DNA of 64,000 nucleotides from JAPULR01 sp965238215 (GCA_965238215.1 OZ250180.1:1612001-1676000), one strand, 5' to 3'; numbered from the stretch's first letter, positions 49,822-59,276 are shown. A program made the numbers and translations. The notes: generated from the letters alone by a model not told the origin.

Positions 49822-51180
49822 ATGGGGACAAGTAGAAGGGAAGACAACACGGCTAAGGAAACTTGGGCGGCGGTTCTAGGGGAACTCCAGTTGCAATTGC
49901 CGAGTTCGGCCTTTGCAACCTGGCTGAAGGACACTGCCGGCTTGGCCTTTGCCGACGGCAAATTGGTGGTTAGCGTGCCCAACGCGTTCACGTCCGAATG
50001 GTTGGAGCAACGGGCCTACCAGTTGGTCCAGCGCACGGCGTCGAAAATCGCCGGCCAGCCGTTGGACGTGGTATTTCGCATCGAAAACCCGCCGGCTAGC
50101 AGAGAGACCGACGTCCGCAGCCGGCCAGCGCCGACTCGACCGGCGGCCACGCCGCTGTTTCAGACGGGCTTTCCCAACCGCCGCTACAGCTTCGATTCCT
50201 TCGTAGTCGGCCCATCCAACAGCCTCTCCTACAACGCGGCGCTGGCCGTGGCGTCATCTTTTGGACAGAACTACAACCCCCTGTTCATCTACTCCGGGGT
50301 AGGCCTGGGCAAGACTCACTTGTTGCACGCCATAGCCCACCGGTGCATGCAGCAGAGCATAAACTACCTCTACGTTACATCGGAGCAGTTCACCAACGAG
50401 TTCATCGCGGCTATTCGACGGCGCAGCACGGAGGAGTTCCGCTCTCGGTATCGAAGCGTGGACGTGCTGCTCATGGACGACATCCAGTTCATGAGCAGCA
50501 AGGAGCAAACGCTGGAGGGATTCTTCCACACCTTCAACGATCTTCACAACACAGGCAGGCAGATAGTCCTCACGTCCGACAAGTCTCCCAAGACCATGCC
50601 TTACCTGGAAGACCGGATCCGCTCCCGCTACTCATGGGGTCTGACAACGGACATACAAGCGCCCTCACTGGAAACCAAGGTAGCGATTCTCCAAACCAAG
50701 GCGAAGGAGATGAACGTCACCGCCGAAAATGACGTTCTGACGTATATTGCAGAGAGGACCGGGGGCAGCGTGAGGGACCTGGAGGGGGCCTTGAACCGGG
50801 TAGCAGCCACTGCACGGGTCGCCAAGGGGCCAATCACCCTCTCCTTGGTCAAGGGAGCACTGGAGGAGAAGACGGGCCGAAGGCAGATGACTACAAGCTC
50901 GCCCGAGAAGGTATTAGAGGCCATCGAAGGGGCGTTCCAAGTTGACCAGGCCAGCCTGACAGGGCCCAGGCGAAGGCGGGACTTTGTGGTTGCGCGCCAC
51001 GCCGCGATGTACATCATGCGGGAACATCTGAAGCTGAGCGTGAGCCAGATAGGGCGGGCGATGGGGGGCAAGAACCACGCCACGGTAATCCACGGCATCC
51101 GGCGCGTGAACGATTACCTGGAGTCGGTTGAAGGGTTCCGAGCTAAGGTGGAAGCCGCCAAGGAGCAGCTCTCCGAATAG
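49822..51180 (+). CDS. dnaA: Chromosomal replication initiator DnaA
   Basis: A 452-residue DnaA. Domain I (about 1-80) contains LPSSAFATWLKD; a short Pro/Arg linker follows; the AAA+ domain has Walker A GVGLGKTHLLHA and Walker B LLMDDIQF; domain IV has the DnaA-box-binding helix SQIGRAMGGKNHATVIHGIR. ATG 49822 follows a G-rich stretch. The gene is followed not by dnaN but by oriC and obg. Confidence 0.95.
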   Translation: MGTSRREDNTAKETWAAVLGELQLQLPSSAFATWLKDTAGLAFADGKLVVSVPNAFTSEWLEQRAYQLVQRTASKIAGQPLDVVFRIENPPASRETDVRSRPAPTRPAATPLFQTGFPNRRYSFDSFVVGPSNSLSYNAALAVASSFGQNYNPLFIYSGVGLGKTHLLHAIAHRCMQQSINYLYVTSEQFTNEFIAAIRRRSTEEFRSRYRSVDVLLMDDIQFMSSKEQTLEGFFHTFNDLHNTGRQIVLTSDKSPKTMPYLEDRIRSRYSWGLTTDIQAPSLETKVAILQTKAKEMNVTAENDVLTYIAERTGGSVRDLEGALNRVAATARVAKGPITLSLVKGALEEKTGRRQMTTSSPEKVLEAIEGAFQVDQASLTGPRRRRDFVVARHAAMYIMREHLKLSVSQIGRAMGGKNHATVIHGIRRVNDYLESVEGFRAKVEAAKEQLSE

Positions 51181-51524
51181 GCTGAACGGCCGGCGTAGTC
51201 GTTTCCATTGAGTCTCGAATCCCTCTCAGGTGACCGGCCCATAGTTTTCCACAATATATGTGGATAATGTCCGGAAATCCCGTTGAAAACCCTCATAAAT
51301 CGTTCGTTTATTATGGATATCTTTGGCCGAGGAGTGGAAATTCTGTTAACATCCTCTTAAGAGATCTTATCCACAGCCGTATCAACATAGCCGCAGCATT
51401 TATCACGGTCTTATCCCAAGAAACACCACACCTTTTGCACCGCACTTCAAGAGTAAAATAGAGGTATATCAACAATCATCAACTTCTTAGTATTATAAGT
51501 ATTACCTTATCTAGAGATAATTAA
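51181..51524. other. Replication origin (oriC) candidate
   Basis: Between dnaA and obg lie two perfect DnaA boxes in opposite orientation, TGTGGATAA at 51259-51267 and TTATCCACA at 51367-51375, plus near matches TTTTCCACA (51245-51253) and TTATCCCAA (51411-51419). The last 60 bases (about 51480-51540) are very AT-rich and could be the DNA unwinding element. The nearby dnaA and gyrB genes support the call. Confidence 0.75.
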
Positions 51525-52784
51525 TTGATAGATATAGCAAGAATAAGAATCATTGGCGGAAACGGTGGGAACGGGTGCGTCAGCTTCCACCGTACCCGTT
51601 CCCTGCCCAAGGGCGGTCCGGAGGGAGGTGACGGTGGAGACGGCGGGGGCGTGTATGCGATGGGGGACGGTTCGTTGAATACGCTGCTGCACCTCCGATA
51701 CCAGCAGCAATTCAGAGGAGGCCGCGGCGGACACGGGGGCGGCAAGGGAAAGACAGGCGCCCGCGGACGGGTCGCGGAAGTACGCGTTCCCCTGGGAACT
51801 TTGGTCTGGCGGGTAGAGCCCGACGGTGAGCGGGTGATGATTGCGGACGTGCTAGACGAAACTTCGACGCTGCTGGCCCGCGGCGGCAGCGGCGGTCGGG
51901 GTAATCTGCGGTTCGCCAATTCCGTTAATCAGGTCCCGCTGATTGCGGAAGGAGGGGATAAAGGCGAGGAGGCGGAGTTGCTGTGCGAATTGAAGCTGCT
52001 GGCGGACGTTGGAATCATCGGAATGCCCAACGCCGGCAAGTCCACGCTTATCTCCACCTGCTCCGCCGCGAAGCCGCGGGTGGCCTCCTATCCATTCACC
52101 ACACTAAGCCCGGTATTGGGCATGGTGGAACGCCGGCACCAGGAGTTCTTGCTGGTGGAGATTCCGGGGTTGATCGAAGGCGCGCACAAGGGCGTAGGCC
52201 TGGGCCACGACTTCCTGCGGCACGTGGCGAGAACCCGGTTGTTGTGGCACCTGGTGGACGGCGTGACCGGGGACGTGGCCGGTCAGTGGAACATGATCAA
52301 CGCAGAACTTGGTATGTTCAGTCACGAGCTGTTGGAGAAGCCGCAGCTGCTGGTGGTGAACAAGGCGGACATGATGACGAGTGAGAGAAGGCGGGAGGTT
52401 GAGGAATCTCTGGCCGACCTGGGGGTCCCGTTCTACCTGGTATCTGCGAGGACCGGCGAGGGTGTGGAAGCGTTGATAAAGCATACGCTATCGTTGATAA
52501 AGGAGATGCCGAAGCCCGCGGCTGCACCGGCGAGCGCACCCGTGGTCCATAGACCGGCGCCGAAGTACAGGCAGACGGATGTATGGCAGGAGAACGGCGT
52601 CTACGTGGTCGAGTCGCCGCAAGCGATGCGGCTGCTGGCCATGGCCAACATGAAGGACAAGCGGGTTATACTTCAGCTCTGGCGGGAGTTCAAGCGAATG
52701 GGCGTAGCGTCGGCGTTGGAGAAGGCAGGCGTGGAAGTAGGGGACATGGTACGAATGGGCAAGATCGAGTTGGAGTGGGCGTAG
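51525..52784 (+). CDS. obg: GTPase Obg/CgtA
   Basis: A 419-residue Obg. The glycine-rich Obg fold (RIIGGNGGNGCVSFHRTRSL, GGPEGGDGGDGGGVY) covers residues 1-155, the GTPase follows with GMPNAGKST and the G3/G4 motifs, and a C-terminal OCT domain ends the protein. It takes part in 50S assembly and stringent-response signalling. The TTG start at 51525 lies in the AT-rich end of oriC and lacks a clear ribosome site, but upstream starts are not available. It is followed by nadD after one base. Confidence 0.9.
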   Translation: MIDIARIRIIGGNGGNGCVSFHRTRSLPKGGPEGGDGGDGGGVYAMGDGSLNTLLHLRYQQQFRGGRGGHGGGKGKTGARGRVAEVRVPLGTLVWRVEPDGERVMIADVLDETSTLLARGGSGGRGNLRFANSVNQVPLIAEGGDKGEEAELLCELKLLADVGIIGMPNAGKSTLISTCSAAKPRVASYPFTTLSPVLGMVERRHQEFLLVEIPGLIEGAHKGVGLGHDFLRHVARTRLLWHLVDGVTGDVAGQWNMINAELGMFSHELLEKPQLLVVNKADMMTSERRREVEESLADLGVPFYLVSARTGEGVEALIKHTLSLIKEMPKPAAAPASAPVVHRPAPKYRQTDVWQENGVYVVESPQAMRLLAMANMKDKRVILQLWREFKRMGVASALEKAGVEVGDMVRMGKIELEWA

Positions 52785-52785
52785 G

Positions 52786-53385
52786 ATGAGAATTGGCGTT
52801 TTGGGCGGCACTTTCGACCCCATTCACCTGGGGCACCTGATTATCGCGGAGGAGGCGCGGGACCGGCTGGACTTGGAGGAGGTCTGCTTCGTTCCAGCAA
52901 GCGCCCCGTGGATGAAGGCAGGCCAGCCGCTGACGTCGGGGCATGACAGGCTGAGTATGGCGCGGCTGGCGGTGGAGGACAACCCGTTCTTCCGAGTATC
53001 CGCCTTGGAGTTGGAGCGTCCTGGACCTTCCTACACGGTAGAGACTCTAAGGGAGCTGCAAGACGACTATGGCCCGAAGGCTCAACTTTTCTTCATACTG
53101 GGATCGGACGCCTTCGCCCGGTTCGACGAGTGGAAGAACCCTGAGGGCATACTTGGGCTGGCAAGGTTGGCCTTATTTGATAGGCCTGAATTGGGCGCGG
53201 AGGAGTTGTTTAGCTTCGACGAGTTAGGGGTATATGCTGACAGGGTGGAGTGGCTTCGCGGGTTGCGGATTGAGATAAGCGCGTCGGATATTCGGCGGCG
53301 GGTTGCGGAAGGCGGAAGCATCCGCTACCTCGTCCCGGAGCCGGTGGAGCGCTACATCTACGCCAGGGGGCTATATCGAGGTTGA
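52786..53385 (+). CDS. nadD: Nicotinate-nucleotide adenylyltransferase
   Basis: A 199-residue NadD with the nucleotidyltransferase motif GGTFDPIHLGHL at residues 8-19 and the C-terminal ISASDIRRRVAEGGSIRYLV. It makes nicotinate adenine dinucleotide from NaMN and ATP in NAD synthesis. The ATG is one base after the obg stop, a very common order. Here pyrE follows instead of the usual rsfS. Its end overlaps pyrE by four bases. Confidence 0.95.
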   Translation: MRIGVLGGTFDPIHLGHLIIAEEARDRLDLEEVCFVPASAPWMKAGQPLTSGHDRLSMARLAVEDNPFFRVSALELERPGPSYTVETLRELQDDYGPKAQLFFILGSDAFARFDEWKNPEGILGLARLALFDRPELGAEELFSFDELGVYADRVEWLRGLRIEISASDIRRRVAEGGSIRYLVPEPVERYIYARGLYRG

Positions 53386-53966
53386 GTGTTTCGGAGATTG
53401 CGGCGGAGCTTCTCCAACTGGCCAAAGAGCGAAGCGCACTCACCTTTGGCGACTACATGCTTTCGTCCGGGCGGCGGAGCGGCTACTACTTCGACGGGCG
53501 GAGGTTGACCCTAGACCCCCGAGGTGCGTACCTGACAGGCAGGGCCTTCTTTGGGATGCTGCAAGGTTTTGACGTGGACGCCATAGGAGGGCCCACGTTG
53601 GGCGCGGACCCGATCGTGACGGCGGTTGCGTTGGTCAGCGGCCTTGATGGTAGGCCCATTAGCGCCTTCATCGTGCGTAAAGAAGGAAAGGCCCACGGGA
53701 TGGGACGAATGATTGAAGGCCCTCTGGAGTCGGGTAGCCGCGTGGCCATTGTGGACGACGCCTGCAGTACGGGCGCGTCCCTATTTCACGCGGTGGACGC
53801 GGCGGAAGTTGAGGGGCATGAGGTGGTTGTGGTGCTGGCCATTCTGGACAGAAAGCAGGGCGGCACGGAAGAGTTGCTACGCCGGGGTTATGACTTTCGG
53901 TGCTTACTTGAGGCTACGCCGGAAGGGGAGATACAGGTCACCCCGGGCTTGGACGCGGGCAGCTAG
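53382..53966 (+). CDS. pyrE: Orotate phosphoribosyltransferase
   Basis: A 194-residue type-1 PRTase. The PRPP motif is VAIVDDACSTGAS near residues 123-135, and the orotate-specific FIVRKEGKAHGMGRMIEG segment lies before it. It joins orotate to PRPP in pyrimidine synthesis. The TTG start at 53382 overlaps the nadD stop (TTGA), so translation is coupled. No other pyr genes are nearby. Confidence 0.9.
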   Translation: MSVSEIAAELLQLAKERSALTFGDYMLSSGRRSGYYFDGRRLTLDPRGAYLTGRAFFGMLQGFDVDAIGGPTLGADPIVTAVALVSGLDGRPISAFIVRKEGKAHGMGRMIEGPLESGSRVAIVDDACSTGASLFHAVDAAEVEGHEVVVVLAILDRKQGGTEELLRRGYDFRCLLEATPEGEIQVTPGLDAGS

Positions 53967-53990
53967 GCGGGAGAGTCGGTTAACGGGGGG

Positions 53991-54668
53991 TTAGTCCGTC
54001 GCTTCGCTGCGGTCCCAGTCGGGCAGCGTCCAATAACCCTCGTAAGGCACTTCAACGCGGGTGGGAAGTCCCTGGGCGCGCTTGAGCCGCTGGACGTTGT
54101 ACAGGTGGGTGATGACCTCGAAGTAGAGGTGGCGGAAGGTGGCTTCCAGAGTGACGTAGGTGAAGAGCGGCTCCGTTTCGTGCCAGCGTACGCCGCGGGG
54201 GTGGACGTTGACGAACTGGGGCCAGTGTGGCGGCGTGTTGGGTCGGGGGACCTCCTTGACCTTCATGGAACCGAGGGTCTCCCTGGATAGTACGTAGCGG
54301 GCCAGAGCCAGGGCCTTGTCCAAGCGTGCAAGTATGTCGTGCATGTCGCGGTACTCTGTTTCGTCCAGCCAGCGAACGATGCCGGCGGCGGGTTCCGGCA
54401 CGAGCTCCTGCAGATCCCCAAGCTCGTCAAACCCGTCGGGGAAAAGGCGCGATCCCCACTGTCGTAGGAGCCAGCCGGGGAGGAAGGAGGCCATGTGGCT
54501 GACCTGTCGGCGGATGCTCCATCTTGCCCACTCCCACTGCTCCGAGTCCCAGTCCAGCTGCTCGTCGGTGAGGCCCTCTACTTCGGGCGCAACGAGATCA
54601 TAGAGAGTGCCGAACTGGGGAAAGACTTCGTTGCCGGGGGTGGTGTCGGGCATGGAGTCCGTGGGCAT
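53991..54668 (-). CDS. DinB-superfamily protein
   Basis: A 225-residue, mainly helical protein. It has the DinB pattern of three metal-ligand histidines: one in SIRRQVSHMASF near residue 58, and a pair in LEATFRHLYFEVITHLYNVQ near residues 181 and 189. DinB-fold enzymes include thiol-dependent transferases (bacillithiol or mycothiol users), but many have no known reaction. It lies nine bases after gyrB on the same strand, so it is probably co-transcribed. Assignment is by motif only. Confidence 0.7.
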   Translation of the reverse strand: MPTDSMPDTTPGNEVFPQFGTLYDLVAPEVEGLTDEQLDWDSEQWEWARWSIRRQVSHMASFLPGWLLRQWGSRLFPDGFDELGDLQELVPEPAAGIVRWLDETEYRDMHDILARLDKALALARYVLSRETLGSMKVKEVPRPNTPPHWPQFVNVHPRGVRWHETEPLFTYVTLEATFRHLYFEVITHLYNVQRLKRAQGLPTRVEVPYEGYWTLPDWDRSEATD

Positions 54669-54677
54669 GGGTGCCTC

Positions 54678-56615
54678 CTAAACGTCCAGTTCTTTGACGT
54701 TGCGGGCGTTGGCCTGAATCCAGCGCTTTCTGGGGGCCACGTCGACGCCCATGAGGTCGGAGAAGGTCTTCATGGCCTCTTCGCGGCTCTGTGCGTCTTT
54801 CATAACCACGCTGAGCAGGGTGCGACGCTCCGGGTCCATAGTGGTCTCCCAAAGCTGCTCTGGGTTCATCTCGCCCAGGCCCTTGTATCGCTGCATGTGA
54901 ACTCTGCGGTTGCCGTTGGTTGCGGCCAACACCTCGTCCTTCTCCTCGTCGGAGTAGACGTAGGTCACCTTGCGGCCCACCTGGATGCGGTAGAGGGGGG
55001 GTTGGGCGATGTATAGGTAGTCGCCCGTGATGAGGTCTTCCATGCCGCGGAAGAAAAAGGTGAGAAGAAGAGTGCGGATGTGGGAACCGTCCACGTCGGC
55101 GTCGGTCATGATGATAATCTTGTGGTAGCGGAGCTTTTCGGCGTCGAACTCTTCGCCCTCGTTGGCGCCGAGGGCGGCGATGAGGGCGCGGATCTCCTCG
55201 TGGGCGATGACCCGGTCGCGGGGAGCCTTCTCCACGTTGAGGATCTTGCCCTTGATGGGGAGGATAGCCTGGAAGCGGCGGTCCCGGCCCATCTTGGCGG
55301 AGCCTCCGGCTGACTCACCCTCGACGATGAAGAGTTCGGATAGGGCGGGGTTGCGTTCGGAGCAGTCGGCGAGCTTGCCGGGCAAGGAGCTGCCGTCGAG
55401 GGCGTTCTTGCGTTGGACGAGCTCCCGGGCCTTGCGCGCCGCCTCCCGGGCTTTCTGGTTGATGGCAGACTTGGAAACGATGAGTTTGCCCTCGGCGGGA
55501 TGTTCCTCCAGGTACTGACTGAGGGCCTGGACGAGGGAAGACTCGACGTTGCTCTTGACTTCGGCGTTGCCGAGCTTTGTCTTGGTCTGACCCTCGAACT
55601 GGGGATCCGTAATCTTCACGCTGACGACGGCTGTCAGGCCCTCCCGCACATCTTCGCCGGAGAAGTTTGGCTGGTCGTCCTTGATAAGCTTCTGTCGGCG
55701 ACCGTAGTCGTTAATAACGCGGGTGAGTCCGGCGCGGAAGCCGGTCAGGTGAGTGCCGCCCTCCTCCGTGTTGATGCAGTTGGCGAAGGAGTAGACGTTC
55801 TCGTATGAACTGTCGTTGTACTGGAGGGCTACCTCCACGGCTGTTGTGTCAACGGTCTTCGCGAAGTAGAAGGGGGCGGGCTGTAGGGGCTTGCGGTCCC
55901 GGTTAAGGTTGCGCACGAAGTCGCTGATGCCACCATCGAAGTAGTAGGAGCGCTCCACGTCGCCCTTGCGCTGCTTGGCGTGACGCAGGCTGACGAACTT
56001 GATGGCGAGGCTCCGGTTAAGGTAGGCCACCTGCTTGAGGTGCTCGGTGATCATGCTGAAGTCGTAGTTAAGCTCGGGGAAGATGTCGCTGTCAGGGGTA
56101 TAGGAAATGCGGGTGCCCGTTTCGCCGAAGCTCATCTCCTGGGTCATGTCGGTCAGGACGTCGCCGCGGGTGAAGGTCTGACGGTAGAGGGCGTTTTCCC
56201 TTCGCACCTCCACTTCGAGGTGGCTGGCGAGGGCGTTGACGACGGAGGCTCCGACGCCATGGAGGCCGCCGGAGACTTTGTAGGCCCCGCCGCCGAATTT
56301 GCCGCCGGCGTGGAGGGTGGTCATGACGGTTTCAAGGGCGGTCTTGCCGGTGGTGGGATGGATGTCTATGGGGATGCCGCGCCCGTCGTCGGTGACGGAC
56401 ACGGAGCCGTCCTCGCGGAGGATGATATCAACGCTGGTGCAGTAGCCGGCCATGGCCTCGTCAACGGCGTTGTCAACGATTTCGTAGATGAGGTGCTGGA
56501 GGCCCCGCTGGTCCGTGCTCCCAATGTACATCCCGGGTCGGCGGCGGACGGCCTCCAGCCCTTCCAGAACGACGATGTCCTTGGCGGTGTATCTGTTCTG
56601 CGTGTCGGTGGCCAT
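54678..56615 (-). CDS. gyrB: DNA gyrase subunit B
   Basis: A 645-residue GyrB from ATG 56615, which has GGGAG upstream; an earlier in-frame start adds 52 residues with no family match. ATPase motifs are DGRGIPIDIHP and GGLHGVGASVVNAL; the Toprim domain has EGESAGGSAKMGRDR and TDADVDGSHIRTLL. There is no insert. It is the type-II topoisomerase ATPase subunit that introduces negative supercoils with GyrA, whose gene is not in this window. Its location near dnaA is usual. Confidence 0.95.
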   Translation of the reverse strand: MATDTQNRYTAKDIVVLEGLEAVRRRPGMYIGSTDQRGLQHLIYEIVDNAVDEAMAGYCTSVDIILREDGSVSVTDDGRGIPIDIHPTTGKTALETVMTTLHAGGKFGGGAYKVSGGLHGVGASVVNALASHLEVEVRRENALYRQTFTRGDVLTDMTQEMSFGETGTRISYTPDSDIFPELNYDFSMITEHLKQVAYLNRSLAIKFVSLRHAKQRKGDVERSYYFDGGISDFVRNLNRDRKPLQPAPFYFAKTVDTTAVEVALQYNDSSYENVYSFANCINTEEGGTHLTGFRAGLTRVINDYGRRQKLIKDDQPNFSGEDVREGLTAVVSVKITDPQFEGQTKTKLGNAEVKSNVESSLVQALSQYLEEHPAEGKLIVSKSAINQKAREAARKARELVQRKNALDGSSLPGKLADCSERNPALSELFIVEGESAGGSAKMGRDRRFQAILPIKGKILNVEKAPRDRVIAHEEIRALIAALGANEGEEFDAEKLRYHKIIIMTDADVDGSHIRTLLLTFFFRGMEDLITGDYLYIAQPPLYRIQVGRKVTYVYSDEEKDEVLAATNGNRRVHMQRYKGLGEMNPEQLWETTMDPERRTLLSVVMKDAQSREEAMKTFSDLMGVDVAPRKRWIQANARNVKELDV

Positions 56616-56868
56616 CGAGCAGGTCTCCCAAATCCGAATTGAAGCGGTCTTGGCGAGGGGCGCAAAGCCCCCTAATTTACATATTGTGAGTATACCACGC
56701 CTGTCCCTTTTACGCCTGAGTTTTGCGGGTAGGGAATGGTGGGTTTGGGGGTGCTGAGACGCCTGGACCATGCCTGTGACGTAGTGTTGCCCCCAGAGTC
56801 AAGACCAGTGGTTGCTCCGCACACAAGTTTGGTACACTGATCCTCAACTTGTTACTGGGAGAACCCTC

Positions 56869-57564
56869 ATGGCCCGACGCTTTGGTCTGATAGTTCCCAG
56901 CGTAGCTTCGGCAGTCCTGCTGGCCGGTTTATTCCTTTTCCTACTTCCAGGGCGCACTTACGCCTGCTCGTGTCTTCCTCTGGGTTCACCTACCGAGGAA
57001 TTAGAGGAGTCGGCCGCCGTCTTTATGGGAAAAGTTACCTCAATCACCATATTGGAGGGCACAGGACCGTACGACACAGCAATGAATGAATTTGCGGTCA
57101 CCACCGTTTGGAAGGGGCCATTGGCCGAGACAAGGTTCATTAGAACGGAACCAAGAGGTATGTGTGGACGAACCTTCGGCGAAGGCGAGGAATACGTTGT
57201 TTACGCCGCCACGTCGGATCATAAGTGCAGCCGGACAAGAATGCTTTCTGCGGCCTCTTCCGACCATGTTGAGCTCGGAAAAGGTCACGCGCCCATTCCC
57301 GGCACATCTTATCCTGTGATTGAGGCAGGTGGAGAGACAGGCGAGAATCAGGAATCCACTCCCACTCCTACGACCCCCACCCCCACGCCTACGCCGACTA
57401 CACCCAACCCCGAGCCCGCACCGGATAGCGGGGGTGGATGCGGTTTATCGTCCCACAAGGCGGATTTGGCCATTTTAGGGCTAATTGTCGGCATCGTGTG
57501 GTTCGGACTGGGAAGGCGACGCTTCACTGCGCCGTGGTTGATAGCCCTGACGAATGAGGAGTAA
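56869..57564 (+). CDS. Secreted TIMP/NTR-like domain protein with C-terminal sorting tail
   Basis: A 231-residue exported protein from ATG 56869 (GGGAG upstream); an earlier in-frame ATG adds 19 residues before the signal peptide. The signal (GLIVPSVASAVLLAGLFLFL) is followed at once by YACSCLP, then SAAVFMGKV, the opening of NTR/TIMP-like domains in which the first Cys is the mature N-terminus. A Thr-Pro-rich linker leads to SGGGCGLSSHKA, a hydrophobic helix and GLGRRR, which resembles GlyGly-CTERM-type sorting signals processed by rhombosortases. Function unknown; by fold it could bind or inhibit a protease. No rhombosortase gene is in the window. Confidence 0.6.
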   Translation: MARRFGLIVPSVASAVLLAGLFLFLLPGRTYACSCLPLGSPTEELEESAAVFMGKVTSITILEGTGPYDTAMNEFAVTTVWKGPLAETRFIRTEPRGMCGRTFGEGEEYVVYAATSDHKCSRTRMLSAASSDHVELGKGHAPIPGTSYPVIEAGGETGENQESTPTPTTPTPTPTPTTPNPEPAPDSGGGCGLSSHKADLAILGLIVGIVWFGLGRRRFTAPWLIALTNEE

Positions 57565-57576
57565 TTTGGCGGGAGC

Positions 57577-58620
57577 CTATCCTCCGCCCGCTTCCAGCGC
57601 CTTGGATATGTTGTTGGGGGAGGGTTGCACCTGGCCGGCGTCGATCTTTTTCATCAGGGCAACGACGCTGTCGTTGTAGGGGGTGGGAACGTCTGCCTCT
57701 GCGCCCCGGCGGGCCACCAGCCCGTTCAGATGGTCTATCTCCGACCTTCGTCCCTTGATGACGTCCTGGCCCATTGAGGAGTGCCAGTCGACGCGGCCCT
57801 TGGCGCGTAGTCGGCCGTCCAGGTCCTCCAGCACGTCGCCCCGGTCGGTTTCCAGCCACGTGGCGGCGCTCACTCCGCTTATGCTTTCTACGCTATGTCC
57901 CAGGGCGGTGGCCACCTGTACCACCTCCCGGACTATGTGAATCTTCAGCTGACGGGCCTCTGCGAAATCGGCCTGGCCGTGAGAGCCGAGGCCCGACATG
58001 GCTCCCACCGGGTTGCTCATGCAGTTGGCGGCCAGCTTGGCCCACCGCTCGCCGGCCAGGTTGGTGGTAGCCTTTGCGCCGTCGACGCTGCCGACAAGCT
58101 CGACGACCCGCAGGACGGCGGCGGTGACGGCGCCGTCGATGTGCCCGACGCGAAAGACGTCGTAGCCCCGGTCTCGGCCGGGTTCACCGCCCCGGTGGAC
58201 CTCGCCCGGCTTCCAGAGGGCAACCTGGATGTTGGACATGACGCAGCCGATGGCGCGACGAATGCCGACTACGGAGGCTATGGTCTCGTCATTGATGCCG
58301 TTCTGGGAGGAGACCATGTACCCCGTTGGCTTCAGGTACCGCTCCATGAACGTGGCGGCCCAGAGGGTGTCGTAGGACTTGACGGCAATGAACGCCAGGT
58401 CGAACTCCCGACCAAGGGCCTGAGCCTCGTGGAGGTGGACGGCTTTGACGGGCACAGTGAAGGGGCCCTGGGTGCCGGTGACGCTCATCCCGTTGGCCTT
58501 GATCTCCTCCACGTGGGCGGGCCACTGGTCGATGAGGGTAACGTCCTCGCCCTGGCGGGTCATGAAGGATCCCAGGTAGCTGCCGATGGCTCCGGCTCCG
58601 AAGATCGCTATGCGTTGCAT
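57577..58620 (-). CDS. Ketopantoate reductase-family oxidoreductase (PanE/ApbA)
   Basis: A 347-residue NAD(P)-dependent reductase. The Rossmann motif is IFGAGAIGSYLGSF near residues 5-18; the conserved Lys lies in SYDT-adjacent LAFIAVKSYDTLW and the C-terminal helical domain includes ANCMSNPVGAMSG (the NxxxxP-type site) and SSMGQDVIKGRRSEIDHLNG, both typical of PanE. It may make pantoate for coenzyme A, but PanE-like proteins also act on other 2-keto acids, and at 347 residues it is longer than E. coli PanE. It stands alone; no panB or panC is nearby. Confidence 0.8.
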   Translation of the reverse strand: MQRIAIFGAGAIGSYLGSFMTRQGEDVTLIDQWPAHVEEIKANGMSVTGTQGPFTVPVKAVHLHEAQALGREFDLAFIAVKSYDTLWAATFMERYLKPTGYMVSSQNGINDETIASVVGIRRAIGCVMSNIQVALWKPGEVHRGGEPGRDRGYDVFRVGHIDGAVTAAVLRVVELVGSVDGAKATTNLAGERWAKLAANCMSNPVGAMSGLGSHGQADFAEARQLKIHIVREVVQVATALGHSVESISGVSAATWLETDRGDVLEDLDGRLRAKGRVDWHSSMGQDVIKGRRSEIDHLNGLVARRGAEADVPTPYNDSVVALMKKIDAGQVQPSPNNISKALEAGGG

Positions 58621-58726
58621 GGATGCTCCTCCCTTGGCCGCATCGGGGGCGGCTCTGGGCGTATTCTACCAGAGTTGGCTGAGAGGGTTGTCGGGCGCGG
58701 GTTGGAACCCAGCTCGTTAACGTGGG

Positions 58727-58732
58727 TATAAT
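58727..58732 (+). promoter_or_regulatory. Possible -10 of apt
   Basis: A perfect TATAAT about 22 bases before the apt ATG. A TTGGAA at 58702 is 19 bases upstream, slightly too far for a standard -35, so the promoter is only tentative. Confidence 0.3.
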
Positions 58733-58753
58733 GGGCGGCGTGGAGGCGCGCGA

Positions 58754-59266
58754 ATGGAGCTAAAGGATTTCATCAGAGACATACCGGACTTTCCCAAGCC
58801 GGGCATCATCTTCAAGGACATTACGCCCCTGCTGCGGGACCCCGCGGCCTTCCGGGATGTGGTGCTTCGAATGGCTCAGCCTCTGAGGGATCGAAGCATT
58901 GACGCGCTTGTTGGGGTGGAGGCCCGGGGCTTTCTGTTCGGCGCGGCCCTGGCCTACGAACTCGGAATACCACTGGTCCCCGCCAGGAAGAGCGGAAAGC
59001 TGCCCTACGACGTCATTTCCGTCACCTACTCCCTGGAGTACGGGGAGGACACCCTGGAGATGCACACGGACGGCGTGATGGCAGGTCAGCGTGTGGTGGT
59101 GGTGGACGACGTTTTGGCGACGGGCGGCACCCTGGCCGCGGCGTGCCGGCTGGTTGCGAAGGCGGGGGCCACGGTCGACGGGCTTTCGCTGGTTGTAGAG
59201 CTTTCATTTTTGGAAGGTCGCAAGCAGCTGAAGGACTACGAAATTTCCAGCGTTATCACATACTAG
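58754..59266 (+). CDS. apt: Adenine phosphoribosyltransferase
   Basis: A 170-residue Apt. It starts with LKDFIRDIPDFPKPGIIFKD, diagnostic for the family, and contains VGVEARGFLFG and the PRPP motif VVVVDDVLATGGTL near residues 116-129. It salvages adenine to AMP. GGAGG lies seven bases before the ATG. The MBL-fold gene follows ten bases after its stop, so the two may be one operon. Confidence 0.95.
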   Translation: MELKDFIRDIPDFPKPGIIFKDITPLLRDPAAFRDVVLRMAQPLRDRSIDALVGVEARGFLFGAALAYELGIPLVPARKSGKLPYDVISVTYSLEYGEDTLEMHTDGVMAGQRVVVVDDVLATGGTLAAACRLVAKAGATVDGLSLVVELSFLEGRKQLKDYEISSVITY

Positions 59267-59276
59267 GGGGAATCGT

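Noticed and set aside
56616..56771. Longer gyrB start
   Set aside because: The extra 52 residues match nothing, and ATG 56615 has a suitable ribosome site and the family N-terminus.
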